DNA of 64,000 nt from CAYRPN01 sp964426135. Lineage in GTDB: Bacteria > Planctomycetota > Phycisphaerae > Phycisphaerales > Phycisphaeraceae. A model generated the notes under the pieces. It had not been told where the DNA came from, did no database searches, and was given only the letters and a program-made list of their open reading frames with translations. This document shows, one piece after another, positions 49,561-57,908 of this stretch. The stretch is from NCBI GenBank assembly GCA_964426135.1, contig CAYRPN010000002.1, positions 147,406 through 211,405 of the forward strand, read 5' to 3'. The position numbers and the translations under genes are program-made. Within the stretch, counting starts at the first letter, position 1. Each line of letters begins with the position of its first letter.

Positions 49561-51699
49561 TCAGGCGTTGGCCCCGCGCCGCCGACGCAGCATCAGGCCG
49601 GCCATTCCCAGCAGGCCCAGGGTCGCCGAGGCGGGCTCGGGGACGACGACGCCGGTGAAGTTCGTGGTGTAGACCAGGTTCAGGTTGTTGCCGTCTTGCA
49701 CCACCGAGAAGTTGCCGTTGAGCGGGTTCTGGAACCCGGCGGTGTTGAAGGCAAACTGGCTGGGATCAATAAAACTATTGATGCCACTGGTCGTGGTGAC
49801 AAAGCCGGCCCACTCGGCGTTGGCGTTGGGATCCCACGATGCCAGCGAACCGGGCGCCAGCGCGTTGGCCATCGAAACGAGGTCGATGGTGATGGCGCTG
49901 CCGAAGCCGCCGGCAAGAACGTCAAGTGAGCCGTTGATGGCCAGCAGATCCCACTGGCTGCCGGCGGAGCCGGCGCTGCCGTCCGTGCTGAACTCGAACT
50001 TGAAGGTCGAGTGGGCGAACCATTGGTTATTCCCGGTGGCCAGGCTTTCAATGCTTGCACCTGGAGAGAGGGTGCCGGAGGGATTCAAGAAGATCGAGCC
50101 GGTCGTGGAACCGGTGCCGCCGAAGGTGGCGCCACTGCCGATCACAACGGGGCTCGAGCTGGTGCCATTGAGGAGCAAAGTGCCGCCGTTGACGGCGGTG
50201 GTGCCGGTGTAGGTGTTGGCGCCGGAGAGGGTGATGGTGCCGTTGCCGATCTTTGTGAGATTAAGGATGCCGTTGTTTCCGGCGATCGTGTTGTTGGCCA
50301 GCACTCCTTGGTAGTCGCCTCCCCCGGTGTTCCCCGAACCGATGGTCAAGGTTCGGATCAGAGCGCCGGCGCCGCCGTTGACAGCAATGGTGCCGCCGGT
50401 GCCGGTGAGATTGCCGACGGTGATGTTTTGGCCGTTGAGGTTAAGCAGGCCACCGTTGACCGTCATGGTACCGCTGGTGGAGCCGAAGGAACTGGCGTTG
50501 AGGGCGGTGAGGGAGCCTTGGTTGATCGTCGTGCCGCCGTTGTAAGTATTGACACCGTTGAGACGGACGTTGCCGACACCATTCTTGATCAGGCCCGCGG
50601 TGCCGGTGCTGTTGCTGACAATGCCGGTGATGGTGAAACCGCTGTCTTGCGCACCGTTGGTGGTTTGCGTGGAGGTGATGGTGCGGGTGGTGCCGTTGAG
50701 GTCGATGCCGTTGTTGAGCGAGCCTTTGCCGTTGGTGTTCGACCGATCAGGCCCGTTGAGCAGGAGTACCGTCGGATTGAAGAAGCCGGTGGCGCCGTTT
50801 TCGCCGGCAGCGCCCCACTTGAGCGTGGACAGGGCGGTACCGATCTGGAATGCGGAGTTTGTGGCGCCCTCACCGCTGAGGCCGCTGGTGCCGCCGGTGA
50901 TCTGAATCTGGTTCGCGCCCGTGCCGAGGCCGCTGGTCCAGATGAAGCCGCTGTTGAAGCGTCCGCCGAGGTAACCGTTGGTAAGCTTCGTGTTTTTGCC
51001 TGAAAGGACGGACGACGTCTGGAATCCGATCGAGCCGCCATTCACCGTGATGTCGCCGGTGAAGGTGTGGGCCACGGCCGGGTTGTTGTCAAACACGAGC
51101 TGGCCGGCGCCGTTCTTGATGATGCCGCCGGCGCCGCTGATGGCCATGGTGTTGCCGGCGCCTCCGACCATGGAGGTGATTCCGCTGCCGTCGATGGTGA
51201 GATTAAAGCCGCCGTTGTTGAGCGTCTGCGCGCCGGAGGGCTGGATGGCGCTGGTCGAATTGTTCGTCCAGGTTTGAGCCGCACCGAGGACGATCGGGCT
51301 GGCGAGAGCGACCACGCCGCTGCCGGCGTTCTTGGTGATGCCGTTGTTGAGGGTGATGGTCTGGCCGGCGGAGCCCAGGGTGTAGGTGCCGGTGAAGGCG
51401 TTGAAGGTCAGGGAGTTGACCGTCGTGGGGCTGGCCAGAGTGACGGCACCGCCGGCGGTCGCGGCGACGCCGAAGGTGGCGTCGTCGCCAGAGGTCCAGC
51501 TTGCAGCGGCCCCCGCGTTGTTCCAGAGGCCCGCGCCAAGCCACGCGCCGCCGCCGTTGGTGACCGCGCCGCCGCCGCCGCCGGCGTCCCAGGTGATGCT
51601 GATCGCCTGAGCGCCGCGCGGGTCAGTCGCGGCAAAGGCCATCATCGCCATGCCCAGACGTGCCAAGGCGATGTTTCTGGTTCGATTGTTCTTTCTCAC
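49561..51699 (-). CDS. PEP-CTERM protein with autotransporter-type beta-strand repeats
   Basis: 712 aa. Start GTG 51699 is preferred: AGGAG lies 7 nt before, and it leads into a basic signal (VRKNNRTRNIALARLGMAMMAFA). The body is a long beta-helix with repeats of the NGGTTINQGSLTALNASSFGS and LSGANTYTGTTAVNGGTLLLNG type, characteristic of passenger domains. No beta-barrel translocator is present; instead the end VVPEPASATLGLLGMAGLMLRRRRG is a PEP-CTERM signal. Likely a filamentous surface protein. The promoter region contains the AACGCATATTTTGCGCC motif. Confidence 0.93.
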   Translation of the reverse strand: MRKNNRTRNIALARLGMAMMAFAATDPRGAQAISITWDAGGGGGAVTNGGGAWLGAGLWNNAGAAASWTSGDDATFGVAATAGGAVTLASPTTVNSLTFNAFTGTYTLGSAGQTITLNNGITKNAGSGVVALASPIVLGAAQTWTNNSTSAIQPSGAQTLNNGGFNLTIDGSGITSMVGGAGNTMAISGAGGIIKNGAGQLVFDNNPAVAHTFTGDITVNGGSIGFQTSSVLSGKNTKLTNGYLGGRFNSGFIWTSGLGTGANQIQITGGTSGLSGEGATNSAFQIGTALSTLKWGAAGENGATGFFNPTVLLLNGPDRSNTNGKGSLNNGIDLNGTTRTITSTQTTNGAQDSGFTITGIVSNSTGTAGLIKNGVGNVRLNGVNTYNGGTTINQGSLTALNASSFGSTSGTMTVNGGLLNLNGQNITVGNLTGTGGTIAVNGGAGALIRTLTIGSGNTGGGDYQGVLANNTIAGNNGILNLTKIGNGTITLSGANTYTGTTAVNGGTLLLNGTSSSPVVIGSGATFGGTGSTTGSIFLNPSGTLSPGASIESLATGNNQWFAHSTFKFEFSTDGSAGSAGSQWDLLAINGSLDVLAGGFGSAITIDLVSMANALAPGSLASWDPNANAEWAGFVTTTSGINSFIDPSQFAFNTAGFQNPLNGNFSVVQDGNNLNLVYTTNFTGVVVPEPASATLGLLGMAGLMLRRRRGANA

Positions 51700-51850
51700 T
51701 TTGGAACTCCTCAAATAAGGGTGCATTGCATGAGCCGCCGGAACACCTGCTGACCCGCCCGCGCTGGGAAAGTCATCGCCGATGTCAAGCTCGACGGGAC
51801 CGCCGAACAACCATCTCGACCAAAAAGAGTACCACACAGTTTCACCTCAC

Positions 51851-51890
51851 AACGCATACTTCAAAAAATATAACGCATATTTTGCGCCAG
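51851..51890 (-). promoter_or_regulatory. Putative operator, site 2: two identical half-sites 21 bp apart
   Basis: AACGCATA occurs at 51851-51858 and 51872-51879, exactly 21 bp apart; the second is within AACGCATATTTTGCGCC, identical over 17 bp to the site at 47202. It is about 150-190 bp upstream of the PEP-CTERM gene at 49561 and close to the divergent XylR-type gene. Confidence 0.6.
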
Positions 51891-51934
51891 CCGCCGGCAG
51901 TCGCAGATCCGCCTGCTTGCCAGTTCCTTGTCAG

Positions 51935-52060
51935 TCAGTTCATCTCGCGCCGGGCAGTGATCCTCGCCTTGCCGATCGAAGGCATCAGCAGCGAGATGAT
52001 GATCGCGATGACGGCGACGACAGCCAGAAGTTCCGGGACGGTGAACGCTCTTCGATCCAC
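51935..52060 (-). CDS. Mini prepilin-like peptide (41 aa), possibly truncated
   Basis: Read from GTG 52060: VDRRAFTVPELLAVVAVIAI, then IISLLMPSIGKARITARREMN and a stop. It is the N-terminal helix of a prepilin and nearly matches the start of the protein at 38510 (AFTVPEILAVVAIIVIILSLLLPSF). Only the helix and a short basic tail remain. It may be a degraded gene or a minimal pilin-like peptide; no good ribosome binding site is seen. It stands between the XylR-type and PEP-CTERM genes. Confidence 0.55.
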   Translation of the reverse strand: MDRRAFTVPELLAVVAVIAIIISLLMPSIGKARITARREMN

Positions 52061-52297
52061 GAGAACACCCGTGCGGGAAGGTGGAGGATCGCATGCGGCG
52101 CGGGCTGCATAACCTCATCTATAGTAGCCCCGGCGTTGTGCTCATGACGCATAAATGGCGTCGGCTTTGGCATATTCTGATAGGATGGCGGGGCCAGGTC
52201 GATGAGAAGCCTGCGCAGGACACAACGGACGGGAGCAGCGCCGCCTCGAACCCGCCCGAGTTTCCGGGACAGGTCACTGCGAGACAGGAACCGTGCC

Positions 52298-53461
52298 ATG
52301 CCCAAGACCTTGCGCATCGCCATCCCGATCGACCTCGACTGGCCGCTGAAGCGGCACCACGAGGTCTTCTCCGGCATCCAGGATTATGCCCGTGAGCACG
52401 CGCCGCACTGGGAACTCGTGCCCGATATCTATCCGGCCAGGTGGGTCAGGCTGCGCGGATCGGCCCGCCGATACGACGGCATCGTCGGACGCGTCTCGGC
52501 GAGCGACGCCCGCGCCGCCAGGCGCGCCCGCATTCCCATCGTCAACGTCTGGCTCAACTCGCCGGTCAGGGACAAGGTGCCCTCGGTGCTGGTGGACTAC
52601 ATCGAGATCGGTCGCATGGCGGCTGAGCACCTCGTCTCACGCGGCCTGCGGCAGTTGGCGTGCACCGGTTACAAGCGCGACTATGCCACCGCGCGGTTCA
52701 TCGAGGGAGTTGCCGCCGTCGCCGACGTGCATCACGTCCCCGTCACTTGCCAACTCGCCAGTTTCAGCAATCGGAAAAATGAGAAGAACTGGCACCGATA
52801 CCTCGACGGCGTGAATCGCTGGATCGATTCGTGGCAAACGCCCGTCGGCATCGCCGCCGCGTACGACGACCTGGCGCGGACGCTTGCCACCGAGTGCCTG
52901 CGCCGCGACTGGCAGATACCGGAGCATGTCGCGATCATCGGCGCCAACGACGACTCGATGCTTTGTGAAGGGTCGGAGCCGGAACTCTCCAGCATCGACG
53001 CCGGTCATTATCGCGCCGGCTACCGCGCCGCCGAGCTCCTGGACCACCTGCTCCGCGGCGGCGCACCGCCCATGGGGCCTGTTCTTTCGCCGCCCGCGGA
53101 TCTGGTGCCGCGCCTTTCGACCGACGTCTACGCCGCCGCCGACCGAACCGTCGGCCGCGCCATGCGCTTCATCGCCGAGCACTGCGGCACGCCGATCAGC
53201 GTGACGGACGTCGTCGCCCACGTCGGCTGCAGTCGCCGTAATCTGGAAAAGCAGTTCCGCGCCGCCGGTCGGCGCACGATCAACAACGAAATCGTCGCAT
53301 TGCGCATCGAACTGACCAAGCGGCTGCTGGCGGGCACGGACGATCCGATCGACGAAATCGCCGCTAAATCAGGCTTCGGGACCGCCCAGCATATGCGTCA
53401 TGTCTTCCGGCACCAGTTGAAGACGACTCCGACGGCTTATCGTGCGGGGCGTCGCGCTTGA
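52298..53461 (+). CDS. XylR-type transcription regulator (LacI-like sensor, AraC HTH)
   Basis: 387 aa from ATG 52298, with CAGGA upstream. The N-terminal about 270 residues are a sugar-sensor fold (RIAIPIDLDWPLKRHHEVFSGIQDYAREH, GIAAAYDDLARTLATECLRRDWQIP, IIGANDDSMLCEGSEPELSSID). Residues about 280-385 carry the AraC HTH pair (VVAHVGCSRRNLEKQFRAAGRRT; IDEIAAKSGFGTAQHMRHVFRHQLKTTPTAYRAG). It is divergent from the mini-prepilin and PEP-CTERM genes and is the best candidate to bind the 21-bp-spaced repeats here. Confidence 0.92.
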   Translation: MPKTLRIAIPIDLDWPLKRHHEVFSGIQDYAREHAPHWELVPDIYPARWVRLRGSARRYDGIVGRVSASDARAARRARIPIVNVWLNSPVRDKVPSVLVDYIEIGRMAAEHLVSRGLRQLACTGYKRDYATARFIEGVAAVADVHHVPVTCQLASFSNRKNEKNWHRYLDGVNRWIDSWQTPVGIAAAYDDLARTLATECLRRDWQIPEHVAIIGANDDSMLCEGSEPELSSIDAGHYRAGYRAAELLDHLLRGGAPPMGPVLSPPADLVPRLSTDVYAAADRTVGRAMRFIAEHCGTPISVTDVVAHVGCSRRNLEKQFRAAGRRTINNEIVALRIELTKRLLAGTDDPIDEIAAKSGFGTAQHMRHVFRHQLKTTPTAYRAGRRA

Positions 53462-53545
53462 GGCGTCCACGATCCGCTCGACACCGCGGTGGCACTCGCT
53501 TGTCGAAGGAACTCGTTGCCGGGAAGTTGAAGGCCGTCGCGGCTA

Positions 53546-53671
53546 AGGAATCGGAGCGAAATAAGTTCCCCATTTAGCCGGCGGGCTTGCCCGCCGAGAC
53601 GCCCGCGGCGGGCAAGCCCGCCGGCTAAATGGGGGACCGCTCATTCGCGAAGTTATTTCGGCGCCACTCCT
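53546..53671. mobile_element. MITE-like element D with REP-pair core
   Basis: AGGAATCGGAGCGAAATAAG at the left, GAAGTTATTTCGGCGCCACTCC at the right. Inner palindrome CATTTAGCCGGCGGGCTTGC plus complement is almost identical to that of element C. CTAA-type bases flank both ends. Confidence 0.87.
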
Positions 53672-53764
53672 AACTCCACGGCGATCCTGAACCTCTTCCA
53701 CTCCCTTCACTCCAATTTCCGTTATCATCCGTTTTCATTCCGACAGATCTGCGGAGCCCAGCGC

Positions 53765-56635
53765 ATGCGGCGAATCGTTCTGAGCTTTACTCTCCTGACG
53801 CTGCTGTACTTTTCGACAGGTAGCGCGCTTGGGCAGGACAAGGAGGGCAAGCCCGCACTAGCCGGCGCGGGAGGGGCGGCTGGCATCGGGCAGTATCCGC
53901 CTCTGAGCTGGGGCGTCGTCGCCAGCACGATCGTCAATCCGACGGACACCGATCAGAAACTGCTGGTCACGTTCAATTTCGACGACACCTCCACCTTGCA
54001 GTTTGCGTCGCAGGTCTGGGTGCCGCCGCAGAGTCGGCGGACGGTCTGGCTGCCCATCCGCACGAACTCTTTCGAGATCGATCCATTCAAACCCCGGACG
54101 CTGCCGCTGACGCAGCAGCTATTTGACATGAACGGGTCGCAGCCGGTCATGCTCTCGCAGCAGCAGGGCCTGCTCATCGCGTCGCGCGATCACTGGATCA
54201 CGGGCATGCTCTCCGGCGGCGGCGAAGGCGATGACGAGGCGGAGGACGACTCGATCAACGCGGCCCTGGCGATGCGGCAGTCGATGGACCTGAGCCGGCG
54301 CATGGCGTTCCTGCGCGAAAGCGCGCTGCCTTCGATGGTCGCCGGCTGGCGCGGCTTATCCTCGCTGGTCATCTCCGCCCCGCAACCGGCGCTCGATGCC
54401 GCGCAGACCGCAGCCGTGCGGCAGTGGCTCCTGGGCGGCGGCCGGCTTTGGATCATGGTCGATCGCGTCGATCCTGCGTTCATGTCCGCGCTGCTGGGCG
54501 ATGCGTGGACGCTCCGCGTGATCGATCGCGTGCCGCTCGATGTCGTGAAGATTGAGCCGTCGCCAAAGGCGAACATGCGCGTGGCGGTGGATGATGATCT
54601 GAATGTCACGCTCGATGGAAAAATGGTGGTGGCGCTGGCGTGGGACGACCGCGCCCGGCCCAAGTCGCTTGAGAAGTTCCGCGATGCGCTGCGGCCGCGC
54701 ATTGAAGACTCCGACGATCGCGATGGCCGCAACGTCGCATTCCACTTCACCGGCGGCGTGCCGGGGCAGGTGGTGGTCGACGTGATCGAGGCGGCGCGCG
54801 GCGTCGGCGCTCAGGAGGCTCAGGTGGAGCGCGAGCATGAGCGGCCGGTGGATCTCGTGCGCGTCGTCGCGCCGGACATGGAAGTCGTGCACACCGTCAA
54901 CGGCTGGCCCGCGTCGCTGCGCAAGCCCGTCGGCCAGGGCTGGCTCATGGTCACCACCATGGCGCCGCGCGGCTGGATGGAGCCGGTACTGACGCAGCAG
55001 GTGAATGTCGATGGCAGCGAGGTTCGCAACGAGAAGAATGAGCCTGTGCTGATGCACAACTTCGCCGCGCTGAAACCGATGACTGATCTGGCTGCGTGGT
55101 TTCAGAAGGACGAACGCATGGAGCCGCTGCGGCCGCAGGCGTTTGATGCGTTCCTCAGCGAGCAGATCGGTTACGAGATCGTCAGCCGGCAGCACGTGAT
55201 GCTCGTCTTCGGCGTTTTTCTCGCGGCTTTGCTGCTGAATGGTTTCGTGCTGGCTAAGCGCGGGGCGCTGGAGCATCTGGGCTGGATCGCCGCGATGCTT
55301 GCCGTGGCGGCGAGTGTGGCGCTGATCGCCATCGGCCGGTCGAACCAGGGCGCGGTGCCGTTGACCGTGGCGCAGGGCCAGTTCGTGCAGATCGCCCCGG
55401 ATCAGCAGCATGCGGTGGCCACGGGCCTGATCACGATTTACAACCCGGGCACCGGCGACACTTCCTCTGGCGCCGAGGATTCGAGCGACGGCGGGCAGGG
55501 CGACAGCAATGCGCGCCTTGCCGCAAGCGCTGGCGGCTTGATTTTGCCGGCTGATCTTTCGCAACTCGGCTCGCGCTATGTCCGCATGGTTTGGACCGAT
55601 CTGGATCGCTGGCACTGGCAGAATGTCACGATGCCCTCCGGCGCCAATCGAAAGGCCACGTTTGAACAGGTGACGCCGCTCGACAGGCCGGTGAGCGTGA
55701 CGATTTCGTTCGATGAATCCGGCGTGGTCGGGTCCTACCGCACGGGCACGCTCGGATCATGGCGCGAGCCGATCATCGTGACGCCGGTGGGAACCCTGGC
55801 GACGCGGCCCGCCGGTTCGACGAGCGCGGCAGACGCAACGAAGCAGGGCGATCCGCACGACTTTGTCGCCGCGGTCGCCGATGCGCTGCCGACCGGACAG
55901 TTCAGCGCCAGTACGGTGCTCGACGACGCACAGCGGCGCCGGCAGGAACTGCTGCGCGTGCTGGTGCACTCGGCAAAAGTCGATCAACCGCAGGCATCCA
56001 CGCCCAAGACGCGCGGGGAACGAATCGCCGCCACCACGCGATTGACCGATGTTCGCGGCATGGCTCAACCCGCTTTTCCTCAGCAGCCGACGCTCCTGGC
56101 CTGGGCGGATCTCATGCCCACCGGGTTTGAATTGCCGCCGGCGCAGAAGCAACTGGGCGAATCGCTCATTTCCGTTCCTCTCGTGATTCAGCGGCCCAAG
56201 TCAGGCACGAAAGTGGCGATTCCGTCGGCGTTTCTGCCGTACCGCTTCTTGCGAACCCGCAGCGGCCGCTTCGTCACTCCGTTCGATGTGCAGAACCGAA
56301 CCTGGCTCGGATTGACCACGGGCGGCTCGGCGCTGACGCGGTTTCAGGTGCCGCGCGAACTGCTCCCGATGCGGATCGAAGAAGCGAAGTTCACCCTCGA
56401 TGTGAACTGCCCCGGGCGCTCGATCGAAGTGCGCATCGAGCGCGGCGGCAAGACGGAGACGCTGATCAAGCGTGAGAATGTCACCGGCGTGCTTGAAGTT
56501 GTCCTGCCCGCCGACGCGGCACAGCCGGACGCGGAGGGCGGCATCGCCGTCACGGTGACCGCCGGCGACGGCGCGCAGACGATGTGGCAGATTCGCGATG
56601 TGAAGCTGGAATTGAAGGGAACGATCGGGCCGTAG
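53765..56635 (+). CDS. Large membrane-anchored protein linked to an ABC transporter
   Basis: 956 aa. Signal (LSFTLLTLLYFSTGSALG), a beta-rich region (about 45-190), an acidic spot (GEGDDEAEDDSIN), and a domain with SSLVISAPQPALDAAQTAAVRQWLLGGGRLWIMVD, similar to glutamine-amidotransferase-like folds that lack catalytic residues. Two membrane helices at about 480-525 (VMLVFGVFLAALLLNGFVLA; WIAAMLAVAASVALIAIG) are followed by a second extracytoplasmic region. ATG 53765 has GGAG upstream. First gene of a run with an ABC ATPase and permease, so it may be an accessory subunit. Confidence 0.75.
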   Translation: MRRIVLSFTLLTLLYFSTGSALGQDKEGKPALAGAGGAAGIGQYPPLSWGVVASTIVNPTDTDQKLLVTFNFDDTSTLQFASQVWVPPQSRRTVWLPIRTNSFEIDPFKPRTLPLTQQLFDMNGSQPVMLSQQQGLLIASRDHWITGMLSGGGEGDDEAEDDSINAALAMRQSMDLSRRMAFLRESALPSMVAGWRGLSSLVISAPQPALDAAQTAAVRQWLLGGGRLWIMVDRVDPAFMSALLGDAWTLRVIDRVPLDVVKIEPSPKANMRVAVDDDLNVTLDGKMVVALAWDDRARPKSLEKFRDALRPRIEDSDDRDGRNVAFHFTGGVPGQVVVDVIEAARGVGAQEAQVEREHERPVDLVRVVAPDMEVVHTVNGWPASLRKPVGQGWLMVTTMAPRGWMEPVLTQQVNVDGSEVRNEKNEPVLMHNFAALKPMTDLAAWFQKDERMEPLRPQAFDAFLSEQIGYEIVSRQHVMLVFGVFLAALLLNGFVLAKRGALEHLGWIAAMLAVAASVALIAIGRSNQGAVPLTVAQGQFVQIAPDQQHAVATGLITIYNPGTGDTSSGAEDSSDGGQGDSNARLAASAGGLILPADLSQLGSRYVRMVWTDLDRWHWQNVTMPSGANRKATFEQVTPLDRPVSVTISFDESGVVGSYRTGTLGSWREPIIVTPVGTLATRPAGSTSAADATKQGDPHDFVAAVADALPTGQFSASTVLDDAQRRRQELLRVLVHSAKVDQPQASTPKTRGERIAATTRLTDVRGMAQPAFPQQPTLLAWADLMPTGFELPPAQKQLGESLISVPLVIQRPKSGTKVAIPSAFLPYRFLRTRSGRFVTPFDVQNRTWLGLTTGGSALTRFQVPRELLPMRIEEAKFTLDVNCPGRSIEVRIERGGKTETLIKRENVTGVLEVVLPADAAQPDAEGGIAVTVTAGDGAQTMWQIRDVKLELKGTIGP

Positions 56636-56640
56636 TTCGG

Positions 56641-56729
56641 GTAGGGTGCGTCAAGGCTCGGCGCGGACGCACCCCAGATAGCTGAAGACGCAACCTGGTG
56701 CGTCCGCGCCGAGCCTTGACGCACCCTAC
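56641..56729. repeat. GTAGGGTGCGTCAAG palindrome 1 (33-bp perfect arms)
   Basis: Arms 56641-56673 and 56697-56729 are perfect complements beginning GTAGGGTGCGTCAAGGCTC and closing with CTTGACGCACCCTAC. It occupies most of the spacer between the large membrane protein and the ABC ATPase gene. Confidence 0.93.
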
Positions 56730-56774
56730 GGCGGAGTTCACAAGCCTTGAGTTCTGATTCTCTCGGAGTGACGC

Positions 56775-57758
56775 ATGACCGAGCCTGTTGTTGAAACCCG
56801 CGGCCTGACGAAGAAATACGGCGATTTCGTCGCGCTCGATCACCTGTCCATCAGCCTCAGCCGGGGCCAGATTCTCGGCTTCATCGGGCCCAATGGCGCG
56901 GGCAAGACCACGACGATCAAGATCCTCGTCGGCCTGGCCAGGCCCACCAGCGGCGAGGCCGTCGTCGCCGGCTGCGACTGCACGCGCGATGTGCAGGCGC
57001 TCAAGCAGCGCGTCGGCTACATGCCGGATACGTTCGGCTCCTACGACAACATGCGGGTGCATGAGTACCTCGATTTCTTCGGCGCGGCGTTCAAGATTCC
57101 GCGCGACGCCCGTCGCAAACGCATCGAGGAGGTCATGGAGATCACCGGCGCCACCTACATGCGCGATCGCTATGTGGAGACGCTGTCGCACGGCATGAAG
57201 CAGCGCGTCGGCATCGCCCGCACGCTGCTGCACAACCCGGAAGTGCTCATCCTCGACGAACCGGCCAACGGCCTGGATCCGCAGGCCCGCATCGAAATGC
57301 GCCAGCTCCTGCTGCGGTTGTCGGACATGGGCAAGACGCTGATCGTCACCAGCCACATCCTTCCGGAACTCGCCCGCATCTGCAACGTCGTGGCGATCAT
57401 CACCCACGGCAAGCTGCGCGCCTTCGGCACACTCGACGAAATCATGCGGCAGGTGCGCCAGCGCCGGCTGATTCAAATTCAAATGGTCCGACGGGAACAG
57501 GTCGCCGCGATGGCAGCGCTGCTGCAGGCGCGGCTGGGGGACGATGCCCAGGTCACCGCCAGCGAAACGGAAAGCGAGATTCGCATCTCCACCAGCGCCG
57601 CCGACGACGTAATGGCCGGCCTGATCGGCGCGGCCCTGCAGCAGGGCCTGCTGGTGGGGCAGTTCCACGAGGTGCCGATGGACCTGGAGGATGCGTTCCT
57701 CTCCGTCACCCGGCAGACGCAGCAGAACACGGCGGAGGCGGTGGGCGTGAACGGTTGA
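56775..57758 (+). CDS. ABC transporter ATP-binding protein
   Basis: 327 aa. Walker A GPNGAGKTTTIK, Q-loop region QRVGYMPDTFG, signature LSHGMKQRVGIARTL, Walker B VLILDEPANGLD and the switch His in VTSHILPEL. The layout is that of the CcmA/NatA group of ABC-2 systems. The C-terminal about 90 residues (QIQMVRREQVAAMAALLQARLGD) are a regulatory extension. The ATPase should partner the ABC-2 permease encoded next, 150 nt downstream. Substrate unknown; multidrug, polysaccharide or lipid export are possible. Confidence 0.95.
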   Translation: MTEPVVETRGLTKKYGDFVALDHLSISLSRGQILGFIGPNGAGKTTTIKILVGLARPTSGEAVVAGCDCTRDVQALKQRVGYMPDTFGSYDNMRVHEYLDFFGAAFKIPRDARRKRIEEVMEITGATYMRDRYVETLSHGMKQRVGIARTLLHNPEVLILDEPANGLDPQARIEMRQLLLRLSDMGKTLIVTSHILPELARICNVVAIITHGKLRAFGTLDEIMRQVRQRRLIQIQMVRREQVAAMAALLQARLGDDAQVTASETESEIRISTSAADDVMAGLIGAALQQGLLVGQFHEVPMDLEDAFLSVTRQTQQNTAEAVGVNG

Positions 57759-57771
57759 TGAATCGACGACG

Positions 57772-57901
57772 TAGGGTGCGTCAAGTCCGCGCGGACGCAC
57801 CGTCAGAGCGCCAGAACACCGGTGCACCCGCGCAACCTTGACGCACCGCAACAATCGGAAACGCAAATTGGTGCGTCCGCGCAGACTTGACGCACCCTAC
57901 A
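57772..57901. repeat. GTAGGGTGCGTCAAG palindrome 2 with an internal copy
   Basis: Outer arms GTAGGGTGCGTCAAGTCCGC (57772) and inverse ending ACGCACCCTAC (57901) enclose an extra CGCAACCTTGACGCACC unit. It fills the spacer between the ATPase and permease genes. Confidence 0.9.
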
Positions 57902-57908
57902 GGGAACC

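Noticed and set aside
47604..51003. Long plus-strand frames opposite the propeller and PEP-CTERM genes
   Set aside because: Repetitive antisense translations of low-complexity coding DNA; minus-strand genes have signals, ribosome binding sites and terminators.
54356..55615. 419-codon frame opposite the large membrane protein
   Set aside because: His/Arg-rich antisense translation without start signal.
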